Below, piece after piece: positions 47,978 to 57,103 of a stretch of DNA of 64,000 nucleotides. Below the pieces are notes generated by a model. It was not told the origin of the DNA. It worked only from the letters and a program-made list of their open reading frames with translations, and searched no databases. Both the position numbers and the translations under genes were made by a program. Each line of letters begins with the position of its first letter. Position 1 is the stretch's first letter. This stretch comes from Candidatus Melainabacteria bacterium (GTDB lineage Bacteria > Cyanobacteriota > Vampirovibrionia > Gastranaerophilales > Gastranaerophilaceae), in the NCBI GenBank assembly GCA_003258735.1, contig QHME01000005.1, positions 730-64,729 of the forward strand. Reading direction: 5' to 3'.

Positions 47978-50353
47978 TTACACACATATCAATAATCCAA
48001 TATGATATACCACAAATGCAACAATCCACGCGATTAAGCATTGAACAAATAAAACCAACACTGCATAACGTTTTCCGAGTTCTCGTCTGACAGTTGCAAT
48101 CGCAGCAACACAAGGAGTATACAACAATGAAAATACTAAAAATACAAATGCTGTCAATTTGGTAAACATTTCAGGAAGCTTTGCAACATCTCCCCCCAAC
48201 AGTACAGTCAAGGTACTTACAACACTTTCTTTTGCCATAAAACCGGTCAAAAATGCTGTTGAAACTCGCCAATCTGAAATTCCCAACGGCTTAAATATTG
48301 GAACAACTAAATTACCAAGAAGTGCCAACAAACTATCAGCAGAATCAGTCACAAGGTTCAATCTTGTATCAAAAGTTTGTAAAAACCAGATTATAATAGT
48401 TGCCCAAAAGATAATAGTGAAAGCCTTTGTCATAAAATCTTTTGCCTTGTAATAAATCAATCTTGACACATTTTTAAATCCTGGCATTCTATAATTTGGT
48501 AACTCCATTACAAATGGAACAGTTTCTCCTTTGAAAACAAAAAATTTCATAATATATGCAAAAACTATTCCGACAATCACACCAGTCAAATACAAGCTCA
48601 AAACAACGGCAACTTGATTTGACTTAAAAAATGCTGCCGTAAACAGGGCATATATAGGTAGTTTGGCTGAACAACTCATAAACGGAATCAAGAAAATTGT
48701 CATTTTTCTGTCACGCTCTGATGGGAGTGTTCTTGTTGACATTATTGCAGGAACTGAACAGCCAAAACCAATCAACATTGGAACAAAACTTCTACCTGAT
48801 AAACCGATTTTTCGCAACAACTTATCCATAAAAAAGGCTACTCTTGCCATATAACCGGAATCTTCCAAAATTGATAAGAAGAAAAACAATACAACGATTA
48901 CCGGCAAAAAGCTTAGCACACTGCCTACTCCTGCAAAAATACCGTCAATAATCAGTGAATGTACTACAGGATTTAAACCGTAAGCTGTAAATGAACTATC
49001 AACAAATTTTGTTATTGTGGAAATTAAAAACTCCATCAATTGAGATAAGCAAGTACCCAACGGTCCAAATGTCAGATAAAATATCAATGACATAATGACT
49101 AAAAATGATAAAATTGCAGTGTATTTACCTGTTAATAATCTATCAACCTTTGTAGAAAGTTTATATGCAGTTGTTTCATGCGGTTTAAAAACAAATTTTC
49201 TACAAAGTCTTTCGATAAAGGTAAATCTCATATCAGCAATCGCAGATTCTCTATCTAACCCTGATTCTGCCTCCATTTGTTCTACAATATGGTCACAAGC
49301 CTCTATTTCATTTGTATCAAGGTTCAACTCTTTTAAAATCAACGAATCCCCTGCAGCAAGTTTTGATGCGGCAAAACGAACAGGAATATTTGCAGCCTTT
49401 GCATGATCTTCAATAAGGTGAATAAGGGCATGAATACATCTATGAACGGCACTTTCTTTTCCACCGTTATCAGGACAAAAATCTAACATGCTGGGATATT
49501 CAGAAAATTTTGCAACATTTATTATGTGTTCCACAAGCTCATCAATACCCTGATTTTTTAATGCAGAAATAGGGACTACAGGAACACCTAAAACAGATTC
49601 CAACGCATTAATATCAATACTTCCGCCACTTTCAGTAACTTCATCCATCATATTCAATGCAATAACCATCGGAACGTCTAATTCTATCAACTGCATTGTC
49701 AAAAGCAAATTTCGTTCAATATTGGTCGCATCAACAATATTGATAAGACCATCAGGCTTTTCTCTCAAAATAAAATCTCGCGTAACAATTTCTTCACTAG
49801 AATATGGCGACAATGAATAAATCCCAGGAAGGTCTGTTATTGTTACATTTTTATGCCCAATAATTATCCCATCAGTCCTATCAACCGTAACTCCAGGAAA
49901 ATTTCCGACATGCTGATTTGAACCTGTAAGCTGGTTAAACAAAGTTGTTTTACCACAATTTTGATTACCTGCCAGTGCCAATTTTAAATTTGTTTTAATT
50001 GCACCTTTATTAACCTTACGTGTTTCATACGAAACCTCTTCCCCTTTTTGAGAATGTTCAAATGAAAACTCATAATCATTATCGCGTTTTGGACACTCAT
50101 GCGCATCATGGATATCATCTATTTTAATCTTGGCAGCATCTGCTTTTCGGATAGTCAATTCATACCCACGAACCCTGATTTCCAAAGGGTCACCCATTGG
50201 AGCAGTTTTCACTAATGTTACTTCGACCCCAGGAGTCAATCCCATATCAAGAATATGTGAGCGCAATGCTCTATCTTCACATTCAATTGATGTAATTATT
50301 GCATCTTTACCGATTTTTAATTTATCTAAACTTGCATATTTATTTGCATTCAT
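47978..50353 (-). CDS. feoB: Ferrous iron transporter, FeoA-FeoB fusion
   Basis: A 791-residue Fe(II) uptake protein. Residues ~5-78 form a FeoA SH3-like domain (LDMGLTPGVEVTLVKTAPMGDPLEIRV). The cytosolic G domain has G1 GNQNCGKTTLFN (129-140), the G2 region FPGVTVDR, G3 DLPG and G4 NMMD. About eight to ten C-terminal membrane helices follow, with GFGCSVPAIMSTRTL and the FeoB Gate motifs FIPVI-like FLPVIVVLFFFLSILEDSGYMARVAFFMD. Separate feoA and feoC genes are not seen. I find no convincing Fur box upstream; instead a long hairpin lies at 50431-50497. Confidence 0.95.
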   Translation of the reverse strand: MNANKYASLDKLKIGKDAIITSIECEDRALRSHILDMGLTPGVEVTLVKTAPMGDPLEIRVRGYELTIRKADAAKIKIDDIHDAHECPKRDNDYEFSFEHSQKGEEVSYETRKVNKGAIKTNLKLALAGNQNCGKTTLFNQLTGSNQHVGNFPGVTVDRTDGIIIGHKNVTITDLPGIYSLSPYSSEEIVTRDFILREKPDGLINIVDATNIERNLLLTMQLIELDVPMVIALNMMDEVTESGGSIDINALESVLGVPVVPISALKNQGIDELVEHIINVAKFSEYPSMLDFCPDNGGKESAVHRCIHALIHLIEDHAKAANIPVRFAASKLAAGDSLILKELNLDTNEIEACDHIVEQMEAESGLDRESAIADMRFTFIERLCRKFVFKPHETTAYKLSTKVDRLLTGKYTAILSFLVIMSLIFYLTFGPLGTCLSQLMEFLISTITKFVDSSFTAYGLNPVVHSLIIDGIFAGVGSVLSFLPVIVVLFFFLSILEDSGYMARVAFFMDKLLRKIGLSGRSFVPMLIGFGCSVPAIMSTRTLPSERDRKMTIFLIPFMSCSAKLPIYALFTAAFFKSNQVAVVLSLYLTGVIVGIVFAYIMKFFVFKGETVPFVMELPNYRMPGFKNVSRLIYYKAKDFMTKAFTIIFWATIIIWFLQTFDTRLNLVTDSADSLLALLGNLVVPIFKPLGISDWRVSTAFLTGFMAKESVVSTLTVLLGGDVAKLPEMFTKLTAFVFLVFSLLYTPCVAAIATVRRELGKRYAVLVLFVQCLIAWIVAFVVYHIGLLICV

Positions 50354-50430
50354 AATTCCGCCTCGTTGCAGAAAATATTATACAACACACATGGAATTTT
50401 TGAAAAATCACTGAAAGAGATATATTCCAC

Positions 50431-50497
50431 TCATTCTGAAAACTTAGAAAATTTATGCAAAACCTGAGCATATAATTTTCTAGTTGTTCAGAATGAC
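50431..50497. repeat. Long imperfect palindrome (about 30-bp arms)
   Basis: CATTCTGAA..CT..TAGAAAATTTATGC (50432-50458) folds with GCATATAATTTTCTA..GTTG..TTCAGAATG (50468-50495), followed by AC. Its tips (CATTCTGAA / TTCAGAATGAC) match the smaller stem at 53298. It lies between feoB and a prepilin gene. Confidence 0.5.
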
Positions 50498-50512
50498 TGG
50501 CAACATAGCTCT

Positions 50513-51196
50513 CTAATGCAAATAGTTCATATTCTGATTATTCAGAACATAAAATGCACATCCCCAGCCATTTCCTGTCTTTGTACAAGACCTATCCCAT
50601 GGAGAATCAGAATCTGGTGCGCCCAATGGTCTGATAGAATAATTTTCATAAGAAAATACAAACAAATCTTTACCATAAGTATTTGGTTGTTTTGGTCCGT
50701 TTACATCTACCCAAAAGGTAATTTTTCTAAAATCATCCTGCGGCCCTCTCCACCAAATAGAAGTACCATTAAGAAGAGCTATTTTATAACAATCTGGACG
50801 CATTGTTGCATAATTATCACCGTGACGAATTCCTTTCAATTGCTTATAATCTTTATCTGTCACACAAGTTGCACTAGTATCATTTATGCCACAATCTGCC
50901 GCAAGCTTCAAATACGGCTTTAATTTATCTGCAATAATTATTGCAGATTGAGGATTCATACCGGTTAAGCCCCAACCGTCGACATCTCCATGCTCTTGTT
51001 CTGCCATTCTGACAGCTTGAGAAATAATAGATTGAGTCTCTCTCAACTTGCTGACGGTTTGTTTTTCAAAGTTTCTCTGATTTAATGTAGGAATAGTAAT
51101 TGCTGCAACCACCCCAATAATACCAAGAGTGATTAAAACCTCAGCTAGAGTAAACCCCAAATGTGTCTTAGTTGATAAAAATTTAATCTTGTTCAT
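50513..51196 (-). CDS. Type IV pilin-like prepilin (GFTLAEV class)
   Basis: A 227-residue prepilin. The leader MNKIKFLSTKTHL is followed by GFTLAEVLITLGIIG and a helical stalk (KLRETQSIISQAVRMAEQEHG). The C-terminal domain has WVDVNGPKQPN, GKDLFVFSYE, RPLG and a terminal C-x8-C pair, as in the other prepilins here. Start 51196 is chosen because AGGAG lies upstream; the longer frame has no site. It is head-to-head with an XRE gene at 51307, with direct repeats between them. Confidence 0.85.
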   Translation of the reverse strand: MNKIKFLSTKTHLGFTLAEVLITLGIIGVVAAITIPTLNQRNFEKQTVSKLRETQSIISQAVRMAEQEHGDVDGWGLTGMNPQSAIIIADKLKPYLKLAADCGINDTSATCVTDKDYKQLKGIRHGDNYATMRPDCYKIALLNGTSIWWRGPQDDFRKITFWVDVNGPKQPNTYGKDLFVFSYENYSIRPLGAPDSDSPWDRSCTKTGNGWGCAFYVLNNQNMNYLH

Positions 51197-51230
51197 ATTC
51201 GCTCCTATATTAAACAGTATTACAATATTA

Positions 51231-51260
51231 TTATACGTATATATAATAATGTTATACGTA
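51231..51260. promoter_or_regulatory. Direct repeats TTATACGTA x2 spaced 21 bp (candidate operator)
   Basis: TTATACGTA occurs at 51231-51239 and 51252-51260, exactly two helical turns apart, each centred on the palindrome TACGTA. The pair lies in the 110-bp region between the divergent prepilin and XRE genes. Binding by the XRE protein is inferred. Confidence 0.5.
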
Positions 51261-51306
51261 AGACTAATATTAATCAACTACTTTTCTAAAATGCTAAACT
51301 CTCATT

Positions 51307-51510
51307 ATGATTAAAAATAAATTGTCTATAATGATGGGGGTAAGGCGAATAAATATGGCAGAGTTGGCGAGAATAGCCGGATTGAGCCACGTTGCAGTGT
51401 TTAGAATTTACCACAATAAAACCAAAACAATAGAATTAGAAACGATAAATAAACTTTGCTATGCCTTGGATTGCAAAATTCAGGATATTTTTGAATATGT
51501 TCCAGAGTAA
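51307..51510 (+). CDS. XRE-family (Cro/CI-like) HTH regulator
   Basis: A 67-residue single-domain HTH protein. MAELARIAGLSHVAVFRIYHNKTKTIELETINKLCYALDCKI shows the five-helix Cro/CI pattern, with the helix-turn-helix at about 18-38. No effector domain. It is divergent from the prepilin gene at 50513-51196, so it likely controls that gene and itself. Its C-terminal part (L-T-I-x-L-x-x-LDCKI) resembles the HTH protein at 62174. No good ribosome binding site precedes its ATG. Confidence 0.8.
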   Translation: MIKNKLSIMMGVRRINMAELARIAGLSHVAVFRIYHNKTKTIELETINKLCYALDCKIQDIFEYVPE

Positions 51511-51624
51511 TGGATTAAAAAGTCCAGTAAATATAATCAAAATTTATCGAAGAATAACATGACTCCACTTCGTTCACTCAGCGCACTTGCCAAAATTCGC
51601 AGTTCAGCATGACTAAAATCAAAA

Positions 51625-51664
51625 AAAAGAGGGTAACTCAAAATGTTTTGAGTTGCCCTCTTTT
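51625..51664 (-). terminator. Bidirectional-looking terminator after the Ycf23 gene
   Basis: AAAAGAGGG-AACTCAAAA pairs with TTTTGAGTT-CCCTCTTTT around a 2-nt loop, 19 nt beyond the stop of the minus-strand gene at 51683. Confidence 0.8.
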
Positions 51665-51682
51665 AGTTTAAAACTTTTAAAC

Positions 51683-52441
51683 TTATACAAATGCTCTAAC
51701 TTTTACTGCATTTTTGTTAGCAATTTCAACTAGAGATGAAATTGTAGCAATCATAGAAATGTTAGAAGACAATTTGTTGATACAAGAACCACAACCGATA
51801 GCTGAAGCACCTGCAGCGAATGCAAATGGAGCAGTTGTAGGGTTGATACCTGTAGCTGTCATAATTGGCATTTCAACATTTCTAACAAGTTCAATTGTGT
51901 TAGAAATTGTCAATTCAGCTCTATCCATTAAAGCCCTTGCGCCTGACAAGTTAGAATCTGAAACATAGTGACCTTCTGTTTGGATTAGGTCAACACCCAT
52001 AGATTCCAATTTTACAGCAAGTGCAACTTGGTCTGCTGTAGAAATTTCACCAGGAATTGTTACTGAGAAGAATACTTCTCTGTCGCCTAACAAAGCTTTT
52101 GTTTCTTCAACCAATGCCAAAACATCGTTAGCATCAAATGAAGTTCCTTGTTTGTATAAAACATCAAAGTTACCAAGTTCAATAGCATCTGCACCTAAGT
52201 CAACTGCTTTAACTAATTCAGATGGAACGATTGAAGATACGAACAAAGGTAAATCTGTCATTGAACGAATTTCTTTAACGATATCTTCTCTTGAGCAAAT
52301 ATCAACAGCTGATGCATGAGCAGTTTCAGCAGAAGATACAACTTTTTTAATGTTTTCAATATCAAAGTTATCAATACCTGCGATAACTTTTACCGCACGT
52401 TTTTCTTCCAAAGCGTGTTTAAATGAATCGATTCTTGCCAT
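51683..52441 (-). CDS. Ycf23/DUF561 TIM-barrel-like protein
   Basis: A 252-residue protein. RAVKVIAGIDNFDIENI, PLFVSSIVPSELVKAVDLGADAIELGNFD and the C-terminal GASAIGCGSCINKL match the Ycf23/DUF561 family, known from plastid genomes and Cyanobacteria, with a TIM-barrel-like fold and unknown function. The ATG at 52441 is chosen because AAGGAG lies 6-7 nt before it. Its presence supports placement in or near the cyanobacterial phylum. Confidence 0.9.
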   Translation of the reverse strand: MARIDSFKHALEEKRAVKVIAGIDNFDIENIKKVVSSAETAHASAVDICSREDIVKEIRSMTDLPLFVSSIVPSELVKAVDLGADAIELGNFDVLYKQGTSFDANDVLALVEETKALLGDREVFFSVTIPGEISTADQVALAVKLESMGVDLIQTEGHYVSDSNLSGARALMDRAELTISNTIELVRNVEMPIMTATGINPTTAPFAFAAGASAIGCGSCINKLSSNISMIATISSLVEIANKNAVKVRAFV

Positions 52442-52592
52442 AATTTTCTCCTTAATTATATTCTCGGACTTAACGTCTTCTGAATTATACATTAATATTT
52501 TAATATTTTCAAGACTAACCACAAAAACAAAGCCTCAGAGAATATGTTTTTTGAAAAAAACTAAAATAATTGGATAGAAAGAGAGATAAAAT

Positions 52593-53279
52593 ATGCAAAA
52601 AAAGTTACTGTTAATTTTGGCATTTTTACTAATTGGAGGGAATTTTACAGGAGTTCACGCCTCTTTTGAACCTGATGAGCAGGTAAATATAACCGTTTAC
52701 GAAAAAATCAGCCCTGCAATTGTTGCAATAGATGTTCAATTAAAAGACGGAGTTTCTGCAGGTACAGGCTGCATTGTATCTCAAGACGGATTGATTTTGA
52801 CAGGTTCACATGTTGTCGAAAACTTCAAGAATATAGAAGTTACGACATCAAACGGTCAAACCTACAAAGCTCAATTTATAGCACAAATGGGTAAAAACAA
52901 AGACCTTGCACTAATAAAAATCAATCCTAAAACGCAATTAGAAACAGTATCTTTTGGAGATTCAGAAAATGTAAAAGTAGGACAAAAGGTACTATCTATA
53001 GGCAATCCGTTTGGATTTTCAAACACTTTGACACAAGGAATAATCTCACGAATAGACTACGTAAAAAACAGATTTCAAACAGATGCGGCAATCAACCCAG
53101 GATGTTCAGGCGGACCATTGCTAAATTCTACAGGACAAGTGATTGGGATAAGTCAGTCTATATACAATCCTGACCACAATATTTCAAATATCGGAATAGG
53201 ATTTGCAATTCCATCAAATGAAGCAATAAAATTCATCGCAACAGTGGATAAAAGCAAAATATCCGAAGGGAAAAAGTAG
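52593..53279 (+). CDS. HtrA/DegP-like trypsin-fold serine protease without PDZ domain
   Basis: A 228-residue exported protease. Signal peptide about 1-24 (KKLLLILAFLLIGG..VHA). The triad is intact: His in TGSHVVENF (about 73), Asp in KDLALIKI (about 106) and Ser in PGCSGGPLLN (about 175). The residue before Ser is Cys, where HtrA proteins usually have Asn (GNSGGPL). It ends after the protease domain, with no PDZ. Periplasmic or extracellular quality-control protease is the likely role. GAGAG lies before the ATG. A 410-bp non-coding stretch follows. Confidence 0.87.
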   Translation: MQKKLLLILAFLLIGGNFTGVHASFEPDEQVNITVYEKISPAIVAIDVQLKDGVSAGTGCIVSQDGLILTGSHVVENFKNIEVTTSNGQTYKAQFIAQMGKNKDLALIKINPKTQLETVSFGDSENVKVGQKVLSIGNPFGFSNTLTQGIISRIDYVKNRFQTDAAINPGCSGGPLLNSTGQVIGISQSIYNPDHNISNIGIGFAIPSNEAIKFIATVDKSKISEGKK

Positions 53280-53297
53280 GTTTGACAGTTAAATCAT

Positions 53298-53324
53298 GTC
53301 ATTCCGAATTTAGTTCAGAATGAC
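53298..53324. repeat. Short intergenic palindrome (GTCATTCCGAA/TTCAGAATGAC)
   Basis: 11-bp arms with one mismatch around TTTAG, 18 nt after the protease stop codon. It shares its tips with the palindrome at 50431 and its core with 6005. Confidence 0.5.
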
Positions 53325-53329
53325 AATGT

Positions 53330-53640
53330 TATAATAAAGCACGCAGGTCAATAAGCCGACAATAGCCCAAAGTGAACAATCAAACATAACGAGTAAACGA
53401 CAAAAGCCGAATTTGTTTGAGGAACGGAAGTGACGAGTTATTCGGCTACTATACGAGTTTTTAGTTTGATGTGAATGTTGGCGTGTCGGTGTTTTTGCGG
53501 TGCTTTTGCCACCAAAAGCACCCCTGCACGGAGTGCATGAAATAAGAATAGTTTGAAAGGCTTTGCCCCCTCTCCCTACCCCTCTTCCACTAGGGGCGAT
53601 GGAACGTCATTCTTTCAAGACGTCATTTCTTTCCCACATT
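53330..53640. other. Non-coding, GC-richer stretch with nested hairpins
   Basis: This gap between the protease and MlaE genes has no supported open frame. It contains AGCCGAAT/ATTCGGCT (53405-53412 and 53440-53447), a perfect 10-bp hairpin GGTGCTTTTG-CCAC-CAAAAGCACC (53499-53522) and TGCAC/GTGCA (53525-53537). The base composition differs from the flanks. It could be a structured RNA or the remnant of a mobile or repetitive element. The structures are seen; the identity is unknown. Confidence 0.4.
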
Positions 53641-53689
53641 AGACTTATTTATTTTTTCATGATACTTTTAGGTAAAAAGGCAGGGTATT

Positions 53690-54424
53690 TTGATTAAATT
53701 TTTAGGTTTATGCGTACAAAATCTCATAGAATGTTTAAGATATTTATTTGGCGGTAATGTCAAATTCAAATCTGTAATCACTCAAGCCGCAGCAATTAGC
53801 TATGATTCTCTGCCAATATCATTGGTTATTGCATTTATTTCGGCAGCAGTTATTGCAATCCAAGTATCAAAAGAATTTTTGCTAACAGGTGCTGAAGCCT
53901 ATATAGGTGGAACTATCGCAGTCGTTATGATTCGTGAAATTGCTCCTGGATTTGTAGCTTTGGCAATCGGTGCAAGGGCAGGGACAGCAATATCAGCAGA
54001 AATTGCGAATATGCAGGTAACTTCTCAAGTTGATGCCATCAAAACGCTAAAAATAAGTCCTGTTGGATATTATTTCACTCCAAGAATTTTAGCATCAGCA
54101 ATTACAGTACCTATGGTGGTTTTGATTGCTGAATTTATCGGAATTTTGGGCGGAATGTTCGTAGCATTAGGGACAATTAATCTTCACCCTGCAAGATATG
54201 CAACCTCAGCATGGGCATGGATTGCGACGAAAGATATCTATATAAGCTTATTAAAAGCCTGCATATTTGGAGCATTGATAGCGTTAGTTTGTGCGACAAA
54301 AGGCTATGAAACAAAAGGCGGAGCAAAAGAAGTCGGAACATCAACGACACAAGCTGCAATCCTTTCTACCATCTATATGTTGATTGCGGACTTTTTAATC
54401 AATTTACTTTTCTATATTTCTTAA
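53690..54424 (+). CDS. mlaE: MlaE/YrbE-family ABC lipid-transport permease
   Basis: A 244-residue inner-membrane permease with about five to six helices. MIREIAPGFVALAIGARAGTAISAEIANMQVTSQVDAIKTL is the conserved MlaE core. MlaE proteins work with an ATPase (MlaF) and an MCE protein (MlaD) to move phospholipids between membranes; neither partner gene is adjacent. It starts with TTG (AGGG five bases upstream). Confidence 0.9.
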   Translation: MIKFLGLCVQNLIECLRYLFGGNVKFKSVITQAAAISYDSLPISLVIAFISAAVIAIQVSKEFLLTGAEAYIGGTIAVVMIREIAPGFVALAIGARAGTAISAEIANMQVTSQVDAIKTLKISPVGYYFTPRILASAITVPMVVLIAEFIGILGGMFVALGTINLHPARYATSAWAWIATKDIYISLLKACIFGALIALVCATKGYETKGGAKEVGTSTTQAAILSTIYMLIADFLINLLFYIS

Positions 54425-54512
54425 CAATCCGCGATAGGGGAATAAGCGTTTTACATGTTTATAATATAATGAACACAAGATAATATTTGTGATAATCGAA
54501 AGAGGTAAAATA

Positions 54513-54860
54513 ATGAATACAGTTACAGTAGTAGGCAGAGTCGGAAGAGATGCATCAGAAGATTTCAAAGCTTTTGATTCAGGCAAAACAAAAGCAAGAT
54601 TTTCAGTTGCTGTAAACAGATGGGACTCAAAAACAAAATCAGAAGTTACTGATTGGTTCAACATCGAAATTTGGGATAAACAGGCTGAATTTGCTGCCGA
54701 ATATGTAAAAAAAGGCAGACTTGTTGCAATTGATGGTGCTATCGCAAATAACAGATGGGTAGATAAAACAACTAATAACGAAAGAGAAAATTTCTACATC
54801 AGAGCTAACACAATCAGACTTTTAGGCTCTAAAAGAGATGCAGAAGAAGCTGTACTATGA
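54513..54860 (+). CDS. ssb: Single-stranded DNA-binding protein
   Basis: A 115-residue OB-fold protein. MNTVTVVGRVGRDA, FSVAVNRW, DWFNIEIWDKQAEFAAEYVKKGRLVAIDGAI and ENFYIRANTIRLL match SSB. The acidic flexible tail with terminal DDDIPF that recruits partners in most bacterial SSBs is missing (it ends EEAVL), so this may be a secondary SSB. The ATG at 54513 follows GAGG. The stop codon overlaps the next start (ATGA). Confidence 0.88.
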   Translation: MNTVTVVGRVGRDASEDFKAFDSGKTKARFSVAVNRWDSKTKSEVTDWFNIEIWDKQAEFAAEYVKKGRLVAIDGAIANNRWVDKTTNNERENFYIRANTIRLLGSKRDAEEAVL

Positions 54861-56179
54861 TATTAAATTCTAACACTGTCGGAATCATTGCAGATGATCT
54901 TACTGGCGCAAATGATACCGCTTTACAATTCAAACTTAATGGCGCAGATACAAATATTTTGCTCAATACAGAAATTGAACCGGCTTGTTCAAATATGCAA
55001 CAGGCATGGGCGATTTCGACAGAATCGCGAAATATTTCAGCACAAGATGCGTTTGAAAAAGTTAAGCAAGCTACAGAATTTTTTGTAGATAAATTAAATC
55101 CTGATTTCTTCTACAAAAAAATTGACTCAACAGTAAGAGGAAATATTGCGGTTGAAGTTATGTCTATGCTTGAAGTTTTAGGTTGGGATGCAGCTCTTGT
55201 TATGCCGGCTTTTCCACAAGAAGGAAGAATTACCGTCGGCGGTTATCACCTGCTACGCGGTGTACCAATTGAAAGAACAGAAATGGCTCGAGATCCACAT
55301 TCTCCGATTGCGGAATCACATTTGCCAACGTTGCTACAAAACCAACTTGGAGCAAACCTCAAAGATTTGGTCGGATGTATTGAGTTAAAAACAATAATGG
55401 ATGGTGCAGGACCGATTTTGTTAGAAATAAACAAACTAATAAGCCAAGGTAAAAAAATTATCGTTGCAGATTCTGTTTCTACAATTGATTTAGAACAAAT
55501 CGTTCTAGCTATGGGCAAATCTAATTACAAAATTTTGCCTGTCGGAACAGCTGCAGCCGGAAAAGTTTTAAGCAACGAATGGTTTTCTGAGAATAATGAC
55601 TACAGCGAAGTTTTGCCGGTTCGACTTCCAAAACTTCCAAAATTGATTGTCTCAGGCAGTGCAACTCAAATTACGGCAAGTCAAATTGATAAACTTGAAC
55701 AAATTGCGGATTATGAAGAAACATGCCTGCCGATTGAACTTGATATGAATACAGTCTTATCAGGTGTTGAAGAAAGTTTAGTAAACCGAATTGTATCAAA
55801 CTTGACAGGTAATAATATCGTACTGGTTCACACCTCAAAATTATTAAAAAATTTTGACGGATTTGCTGAAGACACTATTAAGGCAGATATAACAAAATCA
55901 GGATTGGCTAATGTTATTACTGACTTTTTGGCTGAACTTTCATCTCAAGTTTTGGCAAGAAAAAAAGCTGTATTAATTACTCTGGGTGGCGAAACTTCTT
56001 ATAAATGCTGTAATTCAATAAATGCCAACCAGCTTCAACTGATTGATGAGGTTTTGCCTGCAATTGCGTTAAGTAAAAATGCGAACTCTGACCAATGGAT
56101 TGTTACAAAGTCAGGAAACCTTGGTGGAGTTAACACACTTATCGAAATTTTAAAATATTTTGAAAAACACGAAGAGTAA
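54857..56179 (+). CDS. Four-carbon acid sugar kinase family protein (DUF1537)
   Basis: A 440-residue kinase. The N-terminal domain starts GIIADDLTGANDTALQF, the hallmark D-D-x-TGA-D of the family; FYKKIDSTVRGNIAVE and MPAFPQEGRIT follow. The C-terminal nucleotide-binding domain has LITLGGETSYKC and SGNLGG. Characterised members (OtnK, DtnK, LtnK) phosphorylate erythronate or threonate and work with PdxA2 or DenD-type dehydrogenases. The next gene is a PdxA homolog, so the pair may convert a four-carbon acid via 4-phosphothreonate, or feed pyridoxal phosphate synthesis. Start overlaps the ssb stop by 4 bp. Confidence 0.88.
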   Translation: MILNSNTVGIIADDLTGANDTALQFKLNGADTNILLNTEIEPACSNMQQAWAISTESRNISAQDAFEKVKQATEFFVDKLNPDFFYKKIDSTVRGNIAVEVMSMLEVLGWDAALVMPAFPQEGRITVGGYHLLRGVPIERTEMARDPHSPIAESHLPTLLQNQLGANLKDLVGCIELKTIMDGAGPILLEINKLISQGKKIIVADSVSTIDLEQIVLAMGKSNYKILPVGTAAAGKVLSNEWFSENNDYSEVLPVRLPKLPKLIVSGSATQITASQIDKLEQIADYEETCLPIELDMNTVLSGVEESLVNRIVSNLTGNNIVLVHTSKLLKNFDGFAEDTIKADITKSGLANVITDFLAELSSQVLARKKAVLITLGGETSYKCCNSINANQLQLIDEVLPAIALSKNANSDQWIVTKSGNLGGVNTLIEILKYFEKHEE

Positions 56180-56185
56180 TTTGGT

Positions 56186-57103
56186 ATGGATAAAATTATA
56201 ATCACAACCGGTGACCCAAATGGTATTGGCGCTGAAATTACAATGAAAGCTCTGAAAGCTTTGAATTTGCCTAAAGAAAAAATTGCAATTATTTCAAATA
56301 AAAAAATATTAAACTACTACGGAAAACTTGATAAAAACTACGAAATTATTGAAATTCCGTATAACGAAAACGATATAAAAGCAGGACAGGTTACAAAAGA
56401 AGCCGGAGAGTTTAGTTTTGAGTCATTAAAGTTAGCTTGTGAACTGAAACCAAAAGCCATTGTCACAGCACCGGTTGCAAAAAATGCACTGCATTTAGCA
56501 GGTCACAATTTCAACGGTCAAACTGAAGTGTTGCAACACTTTTTAGCGCATGATAACCAACTTGCAGAAATGCTTTTTGTAGCAAATGGTTTCAGAGTTT
56601 TGTTATTAACAAGACACTGTGCTCTAAAAGAAATTACATTAACTCAAGATGTTGTTGTCACCAAAATTAAAAATCTTGTAAAAACTTTCCAAAAACAATT
56701 TAGTATAAATAATCCTAAGTTTGCACTTTGCGGATTTAATCCTCACTCAGGTGAAGATGGTATTTTAGGAAGGGAAGAAATTGATATCTTGATTCCTGCT
56801 GTACAAGAATTACAAAACGCAGGAATTGATATTACAATGCCACTTCCAGCAGATACATTATTTGTGGAGGCAGCTAAAAATTATTTAAAAAACACTAAAG
56901 ACAAATATGATTGCTATATTGCAAACTACCATGATCAAGGACTTATTCCAATAAAAACTGTAGCAGGAGAAAACACTGTCAATATGACAATTGGGCTTGA
57001 TATTGTAAGAACTTCTCCAGGACATGGAACAGCCTTTGATATTGCTGGCAAAAATATAGCATCTCCAAACGGTATGATTGCAGCTATAAAAGAAGTGCTA
57101 TAA
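56186..57103 (+). CDS. pdxA: PdxA-family 4-phospho-hydroxyacid dehydrogenase
   Basis: A 305-residue NAD-dependent dehydrogenase/decarboxylase. TTGDPNGIGAEI, metal/substrate histidines in HNFNGQTE (about 108) and NYHDQGLIPIK (about 251), CGFNPHSGEDG and RTSPGHGTAFDIAG are conserved. PdxA oxidises 4-phosphohydroxythreonine in pyridoxal phosphate synthesis; the PdxA2 branch oxidises D-threonate 4-phosphate. The neighbouring DUF1537 kinase favours PdxA2. At 305 residues it is slightly shorter than E. coli PdxA (329). No pdxJ is nearby. Confidence 0.85.
   Translation: MDKIIITTGDPNGIGAEITMKALKALNLPKEKIAIISNKKILNYYGKLDKNYEIIEIPYNENDIKAGQVTKEAGEFSFESLKLACELKPKAIVTAPVAKNALHLAGHNFNGQTEVLQHFLAHDNQLAEMLFVANGFRVLLLTRHCALKEITLTQDVVVTKIKNLVKTFQKQFSINNPKFALCGFNPHSGEDGILGREEIDILIPAVQELQNAGIDITMPLPADTLFVEAAKNYLKNTKDKYDCYIANYHDQGLIPIKTVAGENTVNMTIGLDIVRTSPGHGTAFDIAGKNIASPNGMIAAIKEVL

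Noticed and set aside
50354..50430. Fur box upstream of feoB
   Set aside because: No match to the GATAATGATAATCATTATC-type palindrome could be seen; the nearby inverted repeat belongs to a different motif family.
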